NCBI GenBank assembly: GCA_934229395.1
Contig: CAKQDL010000009.1
Location: 1-51,802, forward strand
Source: an uncultured Peptococcaceae bacterium
GTDB lineage: Bacteria > Bacillota > Peptococcia > Peptococcales > Peptococcaceae
Reading direction: 5' to 3'
DNA: 51,802 nucleotides
Positions 39,630 through 48,093 of this stretch are shown one piece after another (position 1 is the first letter of the stretch; the number at the start of each line of letters is the position of its first letter). A model generated the notes under the pieces. It saw only the letters and a list, made by a program, of their open reading frames with translations, searched no databases and was not told where the DNA came from. The position numbers were made by a program, and so were the translations under genes.

Positions 39630-42365
39630 TTAGTCATCAAACAAATCATCAGATTCAATTTCTAACTGTGTACGTTTTTTGAGCATTTCGTAATATTCTT
39701 TGACATTGTTGTATTCTTGCAGAATTGGAAACTCTGGCAGTTCCATATGGTTTCTGAGGACTATATACCTATGAGGATTCTTACGCAGTTCACTGATATC
39801 TATTGTTATTGTGAGACCGGTTTGCTCCGGCTGGCCAAAGTAATCAGAGTACTTATATGGAAGTTCATCCTCTTCAACAATTGATGTTGAATCGAGCAAA
39901 CGTTCTGGAATTGATTCTGGATCAGGGTACTTGTCATACGTCCTATATTCCAGAAATTCACTATAAGCCTCAACCCAAACCTTTGTCGGCAGATCATAAA
40001 TTTGAGAGGGCCATCCATATTCATCAATGTCTGATACAGCCTCTATGGATTTTTCACGGATTATGCATCTGTACAAGAATGATTCAGCTTCATTTATAAA
40101 TGATTCTCCAGTGCTGCCTTCTTCATATGTAAGACAAGGATATATGCGTTCGAGATACTCCCAATATTCGTCTGTTCCATTTCCTGAACAGTCAGTAAAC
40201 AACTTCTCTAAATATGGGAGAAATATAAAACGCTCAATTTTCTCTGGAATCATATCGTAGAGCATATCAAATGTGCGGTCGGTATAGGATCGATGCTTCA
40301 TTTTTTCGAAGAAGCCGCCAACTTTTTCAAGATTGGCATCATATTCCGAGGCGAAGTACACAGCGGCAAAATACTCCTGAAATGAACGGTGAATGAAATA
40401 ATACTGTTCGCCTTCGCGGTACATAATGCAGAGGTTGTCCGTAAGATCAAGAAGGAAGTCCCTTGGAGCAATATTCTGATGCTCTGGTGCGGCAGTCTTC
40501 AGAACCTTTTTCATGTAGGTATTAAACAGCATGGAATCGAACTCAAGGATCTCATCCTTATATGTTCTTGCACAAAATTGAGAGAAGTACTTGGCGAATT
40601 CCTCAGGTGTAAGTTTTGTATGCAATGGACGCTTAAATGAGCCTTTTGAAGCATCATGCAGGCGAGCCATGGTTTCGTATGCCTTGGAATAAAAGACATG
40701 CATTTTGGCAGGTACTTCTCCGAAGGAAGAATATGTCATCAGCATGATGGTCAATAGGAGCGGATTACTTGCAAACTGACGGTGAGAAAAATATAGGGTC
40801 TTATCTAACGCTTCCAAAAAACTATTTTTGCCATCAATATCCCAAAACTCCAGTTTCTCTATAAGTTCTATGGACTGCTTTTTGGTTAGTTCCAGAATAT
40901 CAAATAGTGAAAACTTCGAATAGGAAATGAAGGAGTAAACTGGACGTGATGTGATAACAATCATATTGCCTGGGTAGGATTTAATGAAGGCATCTAAATC
41001 CTGATCGAAGGAATATCTGACAGAAGACTGGATTTTGTCAAGACCGTCCAATAAAAGAATAAGTTGTTTTTGCTGTAGGGCCGCAATGATGCTCACCTGC
41101 GTGATTTCGGAATCATATTCTTTCATGGAATTCCAAATAAAATCCACCATCCCACAAGTGGTATCTTTATAGTCTTTGAGGGAAAGCAGGATTGGTGTAT
41201 ATCCAGTATCCTGGGCATGGTCTGCTGACGAAAGAAACAAATGGGTTAAGAGCATAGATTTTCCTATCCCGCCGATGCCCTGAATGATTACATATTTTGA
41301 TTCAGCTTCCAATTTATCTATGGTGACATTACTGATAGTCTTTTCTGCTTTAGGGTCACGAATACCAGTGGCACGAAATTTACGGTATCGGATATCGTTG
41401 CAGACATATAAATCATAAAATGGATGCGGTTTTTCTGCATACAGCAAGGTTTTCTTTGTAGAAAAGTACGAAACGGCCGCATTTAGATACTTATCAAATG
41501 CGGAAGTGTTATCCTCATCTTTGCTTTCTTTTAATTCTGCTGAGATTGCCGGATCAATAAAGAAGATACTTCCTGCATTATCTGCTGTCAGTTCAGGAGC
41601 AATGTCAGAAAATGCTCCTAATGGATTATTTTTAGTTTCTTGAGCGCCCTTTGGGGTGCTTCAGACTGTAGAAAAACCTAAAACGTGTATGTGAATAGAA
41701 AGATTTGGAGAATAGCAAAAGCCTTCCCCACTTGGGGGGAAGGTGGCGGCGCAGCCGACGGATGAGGGGTATGAGCGCCAGCGAATGATCGATTTAGCTG
41801 GAAAGTTCGGTGAAAATACACCCTCATCCGAGTTTTCTTCCGCCCTGCTTCAGAAAACCCACTAATTCCGACGCGAAGCTAGTACCCGAAGGGTGCCCCT
41901 CAAGGGGGAAGGCTTCACAAATGCATACACGCCTATGCTGAAAATATACCTTTATCGACAGACTGGAGCGCCCTTTGGGGTGCTTTTTTTCTTTTTAGTC
42001 GATGCGGCTTCTGTAATGATGGAAACGAAAAGTTCTGCAAGTTTATCTCCGGCATTATATGCATCAATGTCTGGAATATCATTGCGGAATACAGTGCAGA
42101 GAATTTGTATAGTCGCATCTGAAAATTGCGCAATATATCCAGAAAAATTCATTGGTTCAAGGTAAGCATTTACCTTCTTGGAAATTCCGCTGATCGAAGT
42201 GTATCCGTTGCAAAAAGATTTGTAACTGCTCGGTTTGTATTCATCCAGTATGTCTTGTCCCTCTTCGGTGAGGATGGCTCCAAATATTGATTTTGTAAAT
42301 TTATCGGTGCTTCCTCCGGCACTGATGACGGAGGATAGTTTTTCTATAAAGTCTTTAAACAGCAT
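39630..42365 (-). pseudogene. NACHT-domain NTPase gene split by a MITE-like element
   Basis: The 5' part (42365 to 41966) starts after AAGGAAGG and reads MLFKDFIEKLSSV to KKKKSTPKGA, then exits into the element and stops (PVCR). The 3' part resumes from a second STPKGA at 41660 and continues as QETKNNPLG into the long frame. Removing the element and one 20-base repeat restores 803 codons in one frame. NACHT motifs lie in the 3' part: Walker A GIGGIGKS (about ancestral residues 256-262) and Walker B LILLLDGLDK, followed by a helical C-terminus. bNACHT proteins sense phage and trigger immunity. The first methionine-free TTG in the 3' part (41447) gives 605 residues, so a shortened product is possible but doubtful. 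Confidence 0.85.
41642..41985. mobile_element. MITE-like element copy 2 inserted in the NACHT gene
   Basis: The element spans 41662-41965 (304 bp). Ends are CAGACTGTAGAAAAACCTA, and CAGTCTGTCGATAAAGGTA read inward from the right (14 of 19 identical). It is flanked by identical 20-base direct repeats (41642-41661 and 41966-41985). It shares most of its body with copy 1, including CGGATGAGGG (41759-41768) pairing with CCCTCATCCG (41821-41830), but carries about 29 extra bases near 41863-41895. It has no ORF. The target repeat is itself a hairpin (AGCGCCC with GGGTGCT). Confidence 0.88.
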
Positions 42366-42483
42366 TTTATATCCTTCCTTATACAAGCCTGTCCAAGCCT
42401 ATCCTGCGCTGTCCAGTTGTACCGATTCGACTTCCTATAATAAAGGTGAACCTAAGAAAAACATTTCTCGTGGAGAGGCTTGA

Positions 42484-42890
42484 AAGTTGATATTTAATTA
42501 TAGCACAAAAATGTGAATTTTTCTACGGGCCTTACAGATATCAAATTTACAAAAGCAGTATTTAAAACTCTGATTGCAAATTTGACTCTGCAAATTGCTG
42601 GTTTCACCAGTTTTCGTTAGGCATCTCCATGCAATTCCAAGCATCTGACATTGAGACGGATACACAAAAAACTATGTATCCGCCTGAGTGTCAGAGACTC
42701 AAAACCTGTCTCAGCGTTCATCCCCTGATCAAGGATGCCCGAAGCGGTGAGACGGACAACAATCGAATAAAGTCAACCCATCGGGACGGTTGGCCAGTTA
42801 AGAAGTGAGGATTCATTCTTATGGCCAATTCTTATGGGAAGTCCTGTGTGGATTCTCACTTCGGTATGAGACCGAAGGAGGGTCTGCACT
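42484..42890 (+). other. Gene-free, hairpin-rich leader before the sigma-like gene
   Basis: About 400 bases without a convincing ORF. A hairpin CGGATAC/GTATCCG lies near 42658-42684, nested in TGACA/TGTCA. CTGTCTC and GAGACGG pair across about 42704-42756. GAAGTGAGGATTC and GATTCTCACTTC form long arms (about 42800 and 42850). It probably contains the left regulatory region of the prophage-like module. No tRNA or clear att repeat was found. Confidence 0.45.
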
Positions 42891-43409
42891 ATGGACAATC
42901 TACAGACAAACAAAAAGTATTTCATTCCAATGGAGGTAACACCGGAAACCATCAAGGCATTCGATATCAATGCCGAAGATGTACAGTGGTCGAGAATCGG
43001 AAATAAGAAGGTTAAAGCGATTATGGTTCCGGCAACAGAGGAGCAGTATTACGCATATATGCGTCCGCTGTGGCGTGAGGACAAGCAGAATCAGAGGGCA
43101 AGCAAACAGGAATACGAGGGCAAAATGAAGCCGGTGTCACTGGATCAGCTCTACGAAGATACAGAGTTCGAGACAGCCGATCAGGCTACAGATATTGAAG
43201 CTGATTATATGAAGAAGGTTTTGCTTGAGGAACTGCATAACGCATTGGACGAACTGGAGGAAATCGACCGCACCATCATGGAAATGTATAGCCAAGAGTA
43301 CACCGAAACACAAATCGGACAGGCTGTGGGCATGAGCCAGCGTGGTGTCGGCAAGCGTAAACAGCGCATTTTGCTGAAGCTCCGCACCAGACTGAAGGAT
43401 TTCAGATAA
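42891..43409 (+). CDS. Phage-type sigma-70-like regulator
   Basis: The 172-residue protein has a C-terminal region-4-like HTH: ALDELEEIDRTIMEMYSQEYTETQIGQAVGMSQRGVGKRKQRIL. Acidic residues and a region of about 100 residues without clear family precede it. Such proteins head prophage and integrative-element replication modules and may recruit polymerase or act as late activators. The start at 42891 follows GGAGGG. A strong terminator ends the transcript eight bases past the stop. Confidence 0.75.
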   Translation: MDNLQTNKKYFIPMEVTPETIKAFDINAEDVQWSRIGNKKVKAIMVPATEEQYYAYMRPLWREDKQNQRASKQEYEGKMKPVSLDQLYEDTEFETADQATDIEADYMKKVLLEELHNALDELEEIDRTIMEMYSQEYTETQIGQAVGMSQRGVGKRKQRILLKLRTRLKDFR

Positions 43410-43417
43410 GGAAGATG

Positions 43418-43457
43418 CCTGCTGTAGTGCATATTATTGCACTGCAGCAGGTTTTTT
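43418..43457 (+). terminator. Terminator after the sigma-like gene
   Basis: CCTGCTGTAGTGCA pairs with TGCACTGCAGCAGG (one wobble), followed by TTTTTT. Confidence 0.9.
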
Positions 43458-43474
43458 ATATTTTTTCAAAACTG

Positions 43475-43551
43475 CGGTTCTTAAAACAGACCCGGATGTC
43501 CTTTCACTCTCAGAGGGGCAGTAAAGCCGCTCGGAAAGGACGGTGTCAAAC
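43475..43551 (+). promoter_or_regulatory. Repeated prophage leader, first copy, with ribosome-site-occluding hairpin
   Basis: GTTCTTAAA, CAG, then TGTCCTTTCACTCTCAGAGGG (43497-43517) recurs before the Rha gene. TCCTTTC (43499-43505) can pair with GAAAGGA (43534-43540), which is the ribosome binding site of the next gene. Confidence 0.6.
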
Positions 43552-43752
43552 ATGATGACAACCAAATGCAGATCAGGCACAGGATGCCGCGAGAGCAGTG
43601 ATCTCGACAGAGAACTGTCTGATGTTCTCATTGCAATCAGTGTCGTGTCAAGAAGAATCGCAGACAGGCTTTCTGCCGGCGATGGAAAACTGAATATGGA
43701 AGGAGGCAGACTGCATGGGAAAAGTAAGCGAATTGTTCATGCTCGTGGATGA
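43552..43752 (+). CDS. Small prophage protein of unknown function
   Basis: The 66-residue basic protein (MMTTKCRSGTGCRESSDLDRE) starts at the ATG after AAAGGACGG, 11 bases downstream. It has two cysteines near the N-terminus and a helical middle (LSDVLIAISVVSRRIADRL). Its 3' end overlaps the next gene by 38 bases in another frame. I do not recognise a family. Placement directly behind the occluding leader suggests regulated translation. Confidence 0.5.
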   Translation: MMTTKCRSGTGCRESSDLDRELSDVLIAISVVSRRIADRLSAGDGKLNMEGGRLHGKSKRIVHARG

Positions 43753-44062
43753 ACTGAAAAAGTGCGGTGAAACACTCATTAGTATATCAGAGGAACTGAC
43801 AGGGCTGTTTAGTTCGGCAGAACCGGAAAAGCAACCTGTAAAAAAGAGCGTTGCTAAAAAGGAAGAGCCAGAGTCGTCTGTGGAAAAAGAACTGACTTTG
43901 GAAGAAGTCAGAGCTGTTCTGGCAGATAAGTCGAGAGCCGGATTTACCGAACAGGTCAAAGAGCTTCTGAAAAAGCATGGTGCGGATAAGCTTTCTGCAG
44001 TTGACCCAGCAGAGTATAAAGCACTGCTTGCGGATGCGGAGGTGCTTAGAAATGCCGGATAA
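43715..44062 (+). CDS. Prophage protein with C-terminal helical domain
   Basis: The 115-residue protein has an N-terminal coiled-coil-like helix (VSELFMLVDELKKCGETLISI), a lysine/glutamate-rich linker (residues 45-70), and a C-terminal LTLEEVRAVLADKSRAGF...LLKKHGADKLS domain. This architecture is common in Bacillota prophages between the sigma-like and DUF2800 genes. Function is not known; a DNA-binding role in replication is plausible. GGAGG precedes the start. Overlaps the next gene by 11 bases. Confidence 0.7.
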   Translation: MGKVSELFMLVDELKKCGETLISISEELTGLFSSAEPEKQPVKKSVAKKEEPESSVEKELTLEEVRAVLADKSRAGFTEQVKELLKKHGADKLSAVDPAEYKALLADAEVLRNAG

Positions 44063-45179
44063 ACACGCAGTCCTGTCAGCATCATCCAGTCACAGGTGGA
44101 TTGCCTGCCCGCCGTCAGCACTCCTTTGTGCCAAAGAAAAGGATGTATCCAGTGAATTTGCCATGCAGGGAACGGACGCACACAGTTTGTGCGAGTTCAA
44201 GGTAAAAAAATCACTGGGGCAGGCAGTAAAAGACCCAACCGAAACGCTGACCTACTTCGATGAGGAGATGGCAGACTGTTCCGATATGTATGCACAGTAT
44301 GTGCTGGAACAGGTGGAAGCATCCAGGAAGAAATGTAAGGACCCAATTGTTCTGGTAGAACAGCGTCTGGATTTTTCCAAATGGGTGCCTGAGGGATTCG
44401 GTACCGGAGACTGCGTGATCGTGGCGGATGAAACGCTGACAATCATTGACATGAAATACGGAGTCGGGATTCTTGTTTCCGCAGAGAAAAATCCGCAGAT
44501 GATGTGTTACGCATTGGGAGCTTTGGCTCTGTTTGATGGGATTTACGATATCACCGAGGTGTCGATGACAATCTTCCAGCCGCGAAGGGACAACATCAGC
44601 ACATACACCATTCCAAAAGAAGAACTGCTTAAGTGGGCGGATGAGGTGCTTTCCCCTGCCGCACAGCTTGCGGCAAAGGGCGAGGGTGAATTCAAAGCCG
44701 GAAGCCACTGCCAGTTCTGCAAAGTAAAAGCCACCTGCCGAAAGCGTGCAGAGTACAACCTGGAACTTGCTTGTTATGACTTTGAGATGCCTGCCAACCT
44801 GGAAGATGAAGAAATAGAGGTCATTCTTTCCAAAGCAGACGAGCTTGTTTCCTGGGTGGGAGACATCAAGGAATACGCACTGCAGCAGGCAGTCAGCGGA
44901 AAAGAGTGGACAGGCTGGAAACTGGTCGAAGGACGCTCGAACCGCAGATATGTAAATGAAACCGCAGCAGCAGACAAAGTGCAGTCGGCAGGATATGACC
45001 CATATGAACATAAGGTTCTGGGCATCACTGCTATGACGAAACTGCTCGGCAAGACAAAATTTGAAGAACTGCTCGGCGGCCTGATTGAGAAGCCGCAGGG
45101 CAAGCCAACTTTAGTACCTGTGTCGGACAAGCGTCCGGCAATGAATACAGCAGCAAATGATTTTAAGGAGGACAACTGA
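44052..45179 (+). CDS. DUF2800 phage protein, PD-(D/E)XK nuclease-like
   Basis: The 375-residue protein begins SASSSHRWIACPPSALL, then GTDAHSLCEF, EQRLDFSKW, a TIIDMKYGVG strand (the D...K of a RecB/Cas4-like nuclease) and CQFCKVKATC, cysteines that could hold an Fe-S cluster. It probably processes DNA ends during phage replication or recombination, paired with the DUF2815 protein. ATG 44052 was chosen for GGAGG upstream. The frame runs further 5' inside the previous gene. Confidence 0.82.
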   Translation: MPDKHAVLSASSSHRWIACPPSALLCAKEKDVSSEFAMQGTDAHSLCEFKVKKSLGQAVKDPTETLTYFDEEMADCSDMYAQYVLEQVEASRKKCKDPIVLVEQRLDFSKWVPEGFGTGDCVIVADETLTIIDMKYGVGILVSAEKNPQMMCYALGALALFDGIYDITEVSMTIFQPRRDNISTYTIPKEELLKWADEVLSPAAQLAAKGEGEFKAGSHCQFCKVKATCRKRAEYNLELACYDFEMPANLEDEEIEVILSKADELVSWVGDIKEYALQQAVSGKEWTGWKLVEGRSNRRYVNETAAADKVQSAGYDPYEHKVLGITAMTKLLGKTKFEELLGGLIEKPQGKPTLVPVSDKRPAMNTAANDFKEDN

Positions 45180-45180
45180 T

Positions 45181-45750
45181 ATGTCAAAGAATTTTATGAA
45201 CCCAACCAAGGTAATCACCGGACCTAAGACCCGCTGGAGCTATGCCAATGTATGGGATGCCAAGAGCATCAACGGCGGCACACCGAAGTTCAGCGTTTCC
45301 CTTATCATTCCGAAGAGTGATACCGCAACCGTAAACAAGATCAAGGAAGCAATCCAGGCAGCTTATGCCGAGGGCGAATCCAAGCTGAAGGGCAACGGCA
45401 AGAGTGTGCCTACACTTTCAGTACTGAAAACTCCGCTTCGTGACGGTGATTTGGAGCGTCCGGATGATGCGGCTTACACAGACAGCTACTTTATCAATGC
45501 CAACAGTGCAACAGCTCCCGGCATTGTAGATGCTGACCGCCAGCCGATTCTTGACCGCAGTGAAGTATACAGCGGTGTGTATGGTCGTGCATCCATCAAT
45601 TTCTATGCTTTTAACTCCAACGGCAACAAGGGCATCGCCTGCGGTCTGAACAATCTCCAGAAGATTGCAGACGGTGAGCCTCTTGGCGGCAAGTCCCGCG
45701 CAGAGGATGATTTTGCAGATACAGCGGCTGAGGACGATTTTCTCGCATAA
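45181..45750 (+). CDS. DUF2815 ssDNA-binding-like phage protein
   Basis: The 189-residue protein starts after AAGGAGG with MNPTKVITGPKTRWSYANVWD and has a beta-rich OB-like core. An acidic C-terminal tail (DDFADTAAEDDFLA) resembles that of single-stranded-DNA-binding proteins. It sits between the nuclease-like and polymerase genes, as in many Bacillota phages, and probably coats ssDNA at the fork. Family assignment by motif and neighbourhood. Confidence 0.82.
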   Translation: MSKNFMNPTKVITGPKTRWSYANVWDAKSINGGTPKFSVSLIIPKSDTATVNKIKEAIQAAYAEGESKLKGNGKSVPTLSVLKTPLRDGDLERPDDAAYTDSYFINANSATAPGIVDADRQPILDRSEVYSGVYGRASINFYAFNSNGNKGIACGLNNLQKIADGEPLGGKSRAEDDFADTAAEDDFLA

Positions 45751-45770
45751 GAAAGGACAGGTGAAAATCT

Positions 45771-45953
45771 ATGACAATGCTGCAGACAGTTTTGACAACA
45801 GCACTTTTGGTAATGTGGCTCTGCTTCAGCATCACATTCCTGGTTTCGGCCATTCAGAGCTTTATCTTTGACCGCAGACGTGAGAAGCGAGAGCAGGAAA
45901 AGGAACAGCGTGATCTGGAATACCACGAGGAACGCATGAAAAACCTGAAATAA
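45771..45953 (+). CDS. Small single-pass membrane protein of the prophage module
   Basis: The 60-residue protein has one N-terminal membrane helix (about residues 6-32) and a highly charged C-terminal helix (RRREKREQEKEQRD). GAAAGGACAGGTG precedes the start, the same extended ribosome binding site used by neighbouring genes. Unknown function; it could be a phage membrane anchor or a small inhibitor. Confidence 0.6.
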   Translation: MTMLQTVLTTALLVMWLCFSITFLVSAIQSFIFDRRREKREQEKEQRDLEYHEERMKNLK

Positions 45954-46017
45954 GATGAGTGCGGCGGGCGGCAGGAATTTCCTGCCGTCTGCTTTGCTGT
46001 AAAGGACGGTGACGATA

Positions 46018-48009
46018 ATGGAAAAAATCAATAGTTTATCTCTGGACTTAGAAACCTATAGCGATGTGGATCTGAATAAATGCGGCGTATATAAATATGC
46101 CCAGTCCTCTGCATTTGAAATCCTGCTGTTTGGTGTGTCAGTGAACGGCGGTGAGGTGCAGGTTTACGATTTGGCACAGGGAGAATCAGTGCCGGTGGAA
46201 ATCATCAAAGCACTGACGGACAATTCAGTTTTGAAATGGGCATTCAATGCTTCTTTCGAGAGGGTCTGCCTGTCAGTGTGGCTGCAAAGATGCTATCCGC
46301 AGTATTTTGAAAGCTACAACATTCATGCGGATACAGTCGGAGATTATCTGGATCCTTCAGCATGGCGATGCTCGATGGTGTGGTCGGCATACATGGGACT
46401 GCCGTTGTCCCTTGCAGGTGCCGGGGCTGTGCTCGGCTTGTCGGAACAGAAGCTGAAAGAGGGCAAAGACCTCATCCGATATTTTTGTGTTCCCTGCAAG
46501 CCGACCAAGGCAAATGGCGGCAGGACGAGAAATCTGCCGGAGCATGATGCTGAGAAGTGGGAAACCTTCAAAGCCTACAACAAACGTGATGTAGAGGTGG
46601 AAATGTCCATTCAGGACAGGCTTAGAAAATATCCAGTGCCGGATTTTGTGTGGGAAGAGTATCACATCGATCAGGAGATCAACGACAGAGGGATTGCGCT
46701 GGATAGGACTCTTGTGAAAAATGCCATTGCGTTTGATGAAAAATCCAAGGCGGAGCTGTCGGAGAAGATGCAGGAACTGACAAATCTCGACAATCCCAAT
46801 TCGGTACAGCAGATGAAACAGTGGCTTGCAGATAATGGTCTGGAAATGGACAGCCTTGGGAAAAAGGAAGTGGCAGCAGTATTGAAAACAGCGCCGGAGC
46901 CGCTTCGAACAGTGCTGACATTGAGGCAGCAGCTCGCTAAATCCTCGGTCAAAAAATATCAGGCAATGGAAAATGCAGTCTGCGAAGACGGCAGAGCCAG
47001 AGGAATGTTTATGTTTTATGGCGCAAACAGGACTGGCAGGTTTGCCGGCCGCATCATACAGCTGCAGAATCTGCCGCAAAATCATATGCCGGACTTGGAG
47101 CAGGCGCGAGGTATTGTCAGGGACGGAAACTATACGGCGGCAGAACTGTTATACGATGATATACCGGACACGCTGTCCCAACTGATCCGCACAGCTTTTG
47201 TGCCAAGACCCGGCATGAAATTTGTGGTATCGGATTTTTCTGCAATTGAAGCGAGAGTTATTTCCTGTCTTGCAGGCGAAAAATGGCGAAGTGAGGTCTT
47301 TGCCAATAACGGAGATATTTACTGTGCATCGGCATCGGCTATGTTTGGCGTGCCTGTGGAAAAGCATGGCGTGAACGGGCATCTGCGGCAGAAAGGAAAA
47401 ATCGCGGAGCTGGCACTTGGCTATGGCGGCTCAGTCGGTGCATTAAAAGCAATGGGAGCACTGGATATGGGACTTGCTGAAGATGAGCTGCAGCCGCTGG
47501 TGGATATGTGGCGAAGCTCCAACCCTAACATTGTGAAATTCTGGTGGGAGGTTGACCGATGCGTCAAGGAAACTGTGAAAAAGAGAGTGCCGACCGAAAC
47601 GCATGGCATCCGCTTTATCTATCAGAGCGGGATGCTTTTCATCAAGCTCCCTTCCGGCAGACAGCTTTCCTATGTAAAACCTCGCATGGGAGAGAACCGA
47701 TTCGGCGGTGAAGCAGTTACCTATGAAGGAGTCGGCGGCACGAAGAAATGGGAACGCATCGAAAGTTACGGTCCAAAGTTCGTGGAAAATATCGTGCAGG
47801 CTATCAGCCGGGATATTCTGATGTATGCGATGAAGACGCTGTCGCATTGCTTTATCTGCGGCCATGTACATGACGAGCTGATCATCGAATGCAGCAAAGA
47901 TGTATCGGTGGATGCCATCTGTGAGCAGATGGGAAGAACACCGCCGTGGATTCCGGGACTTCTGCTTCGAGCAGATGGCTACGAATGCGAATTTTATAAA
48001 AAAGATTAA
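46018..48009 (+). CDS. Phage family A DNA polymerase
   Basis: The 663-residue polymerase has an N-terminal 3'-5' exonuclease-like domain (SLDLETYSD), then TGRFAGRIIQLQNLPQN, motif A SDFSAIEARV, motif B KIAELALGYGGSVGALKAMG and motif C HVHDELIIEC with the catalytic Asp. The compact form without the 5'-3' nuclease is typical of phage. ATG 46018 is preferred over the upstream GTG at 46009, because the ribosome binding site AAAGGA (46001-46006) is too close to the GTG. Confidence 0.9.
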   Translation: MEKINSLSLDLETYSDVDLNKCGVYKYAQSSAFEILLFGVSVNGGEVQVYDLAQGESVPVEIIKALTDNSVLKWAFNASFERVCLSVWLQRCYPQYFESYNIHADTVGDYLDPSAWRCSMVWSAYMGLPLSLAGAGAVLGLSEQKLKEGKDLIRYFCVPCKPTKANGGRTRNLPEHDAEKWETFKAYNKRDVEVEMSIQDRLRKYPVPDFVWEEYHIDQEINDRGIALDRTLVKNAIAFDEKSKAELSEKMQELTNLDNPNSVQQMKQWLADNGLEMDSLGKKEVAAVLKTAPEPLRTVLTLRQQLAKSSVKKYQAMENAVCEDGRARGMFMFYGANRTGRFAGRIIQLQNLPQNHMPDLEQARGIVRDGNYTAAELLYDDIPDTLSQLIRTAFVPRPGMKFVVSDFSAIEARVISCLAGEKWRSEVFANNGDIYCASASAMFGVPVEKHGVNGHLRQKGKIAELALGYGGSVGALKAMGALDMGLAEDELQPLVDMWRSSNPNIVKFWWEVDRCVKETVKKRVPTETHGIRFIYQSGMLFIKLPSGRQLSYVKPRMGENRFGGEAVTYEGVGGTKKWERIESYGPKFVENIVQAISRDILMYAMKTLSHCFICGHVHDELIIECSKDVSVDAICEQMGRTPPWIPGLLLRADGYECEFYKKD

Positions 48010-48093
48010 ATATCAGTTCTTAAAGTCAGGGTTCCTGTCCTTTCACTCTTAGAGGGCAGGAGCCCTACTTTTATGAAAGGCGGTATTTCAATT
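48010..48093 (+). promoter_or_regulatory. Repeated prophage leader, second copy, upstream of the Rha gene
   Basis: GTTCTTAAAGTCAGG...TGTCCTTTCACTCTTAGAGGG (about 48013-48055) matches the leader at 43475-43551. CCTTTC can pair with GAAAGG (48075-48080), the ribosome binding site of the next gene. Confidence 0.6.

Noticed and set aside
38241..41447. DISARM or BREX defence system
   Set aside because: No DrmA/DrmB helicase, PglZ or BrxC-type genes are present. The gene set is a Z1-type restriction-modification locus plus NACHT.
42484..42890. tRNA gene or phage attachment site at the prophage edge
   Set aside because: No cloverleaf with TTCGANTC arm and no matching direct repeat was found within the window.
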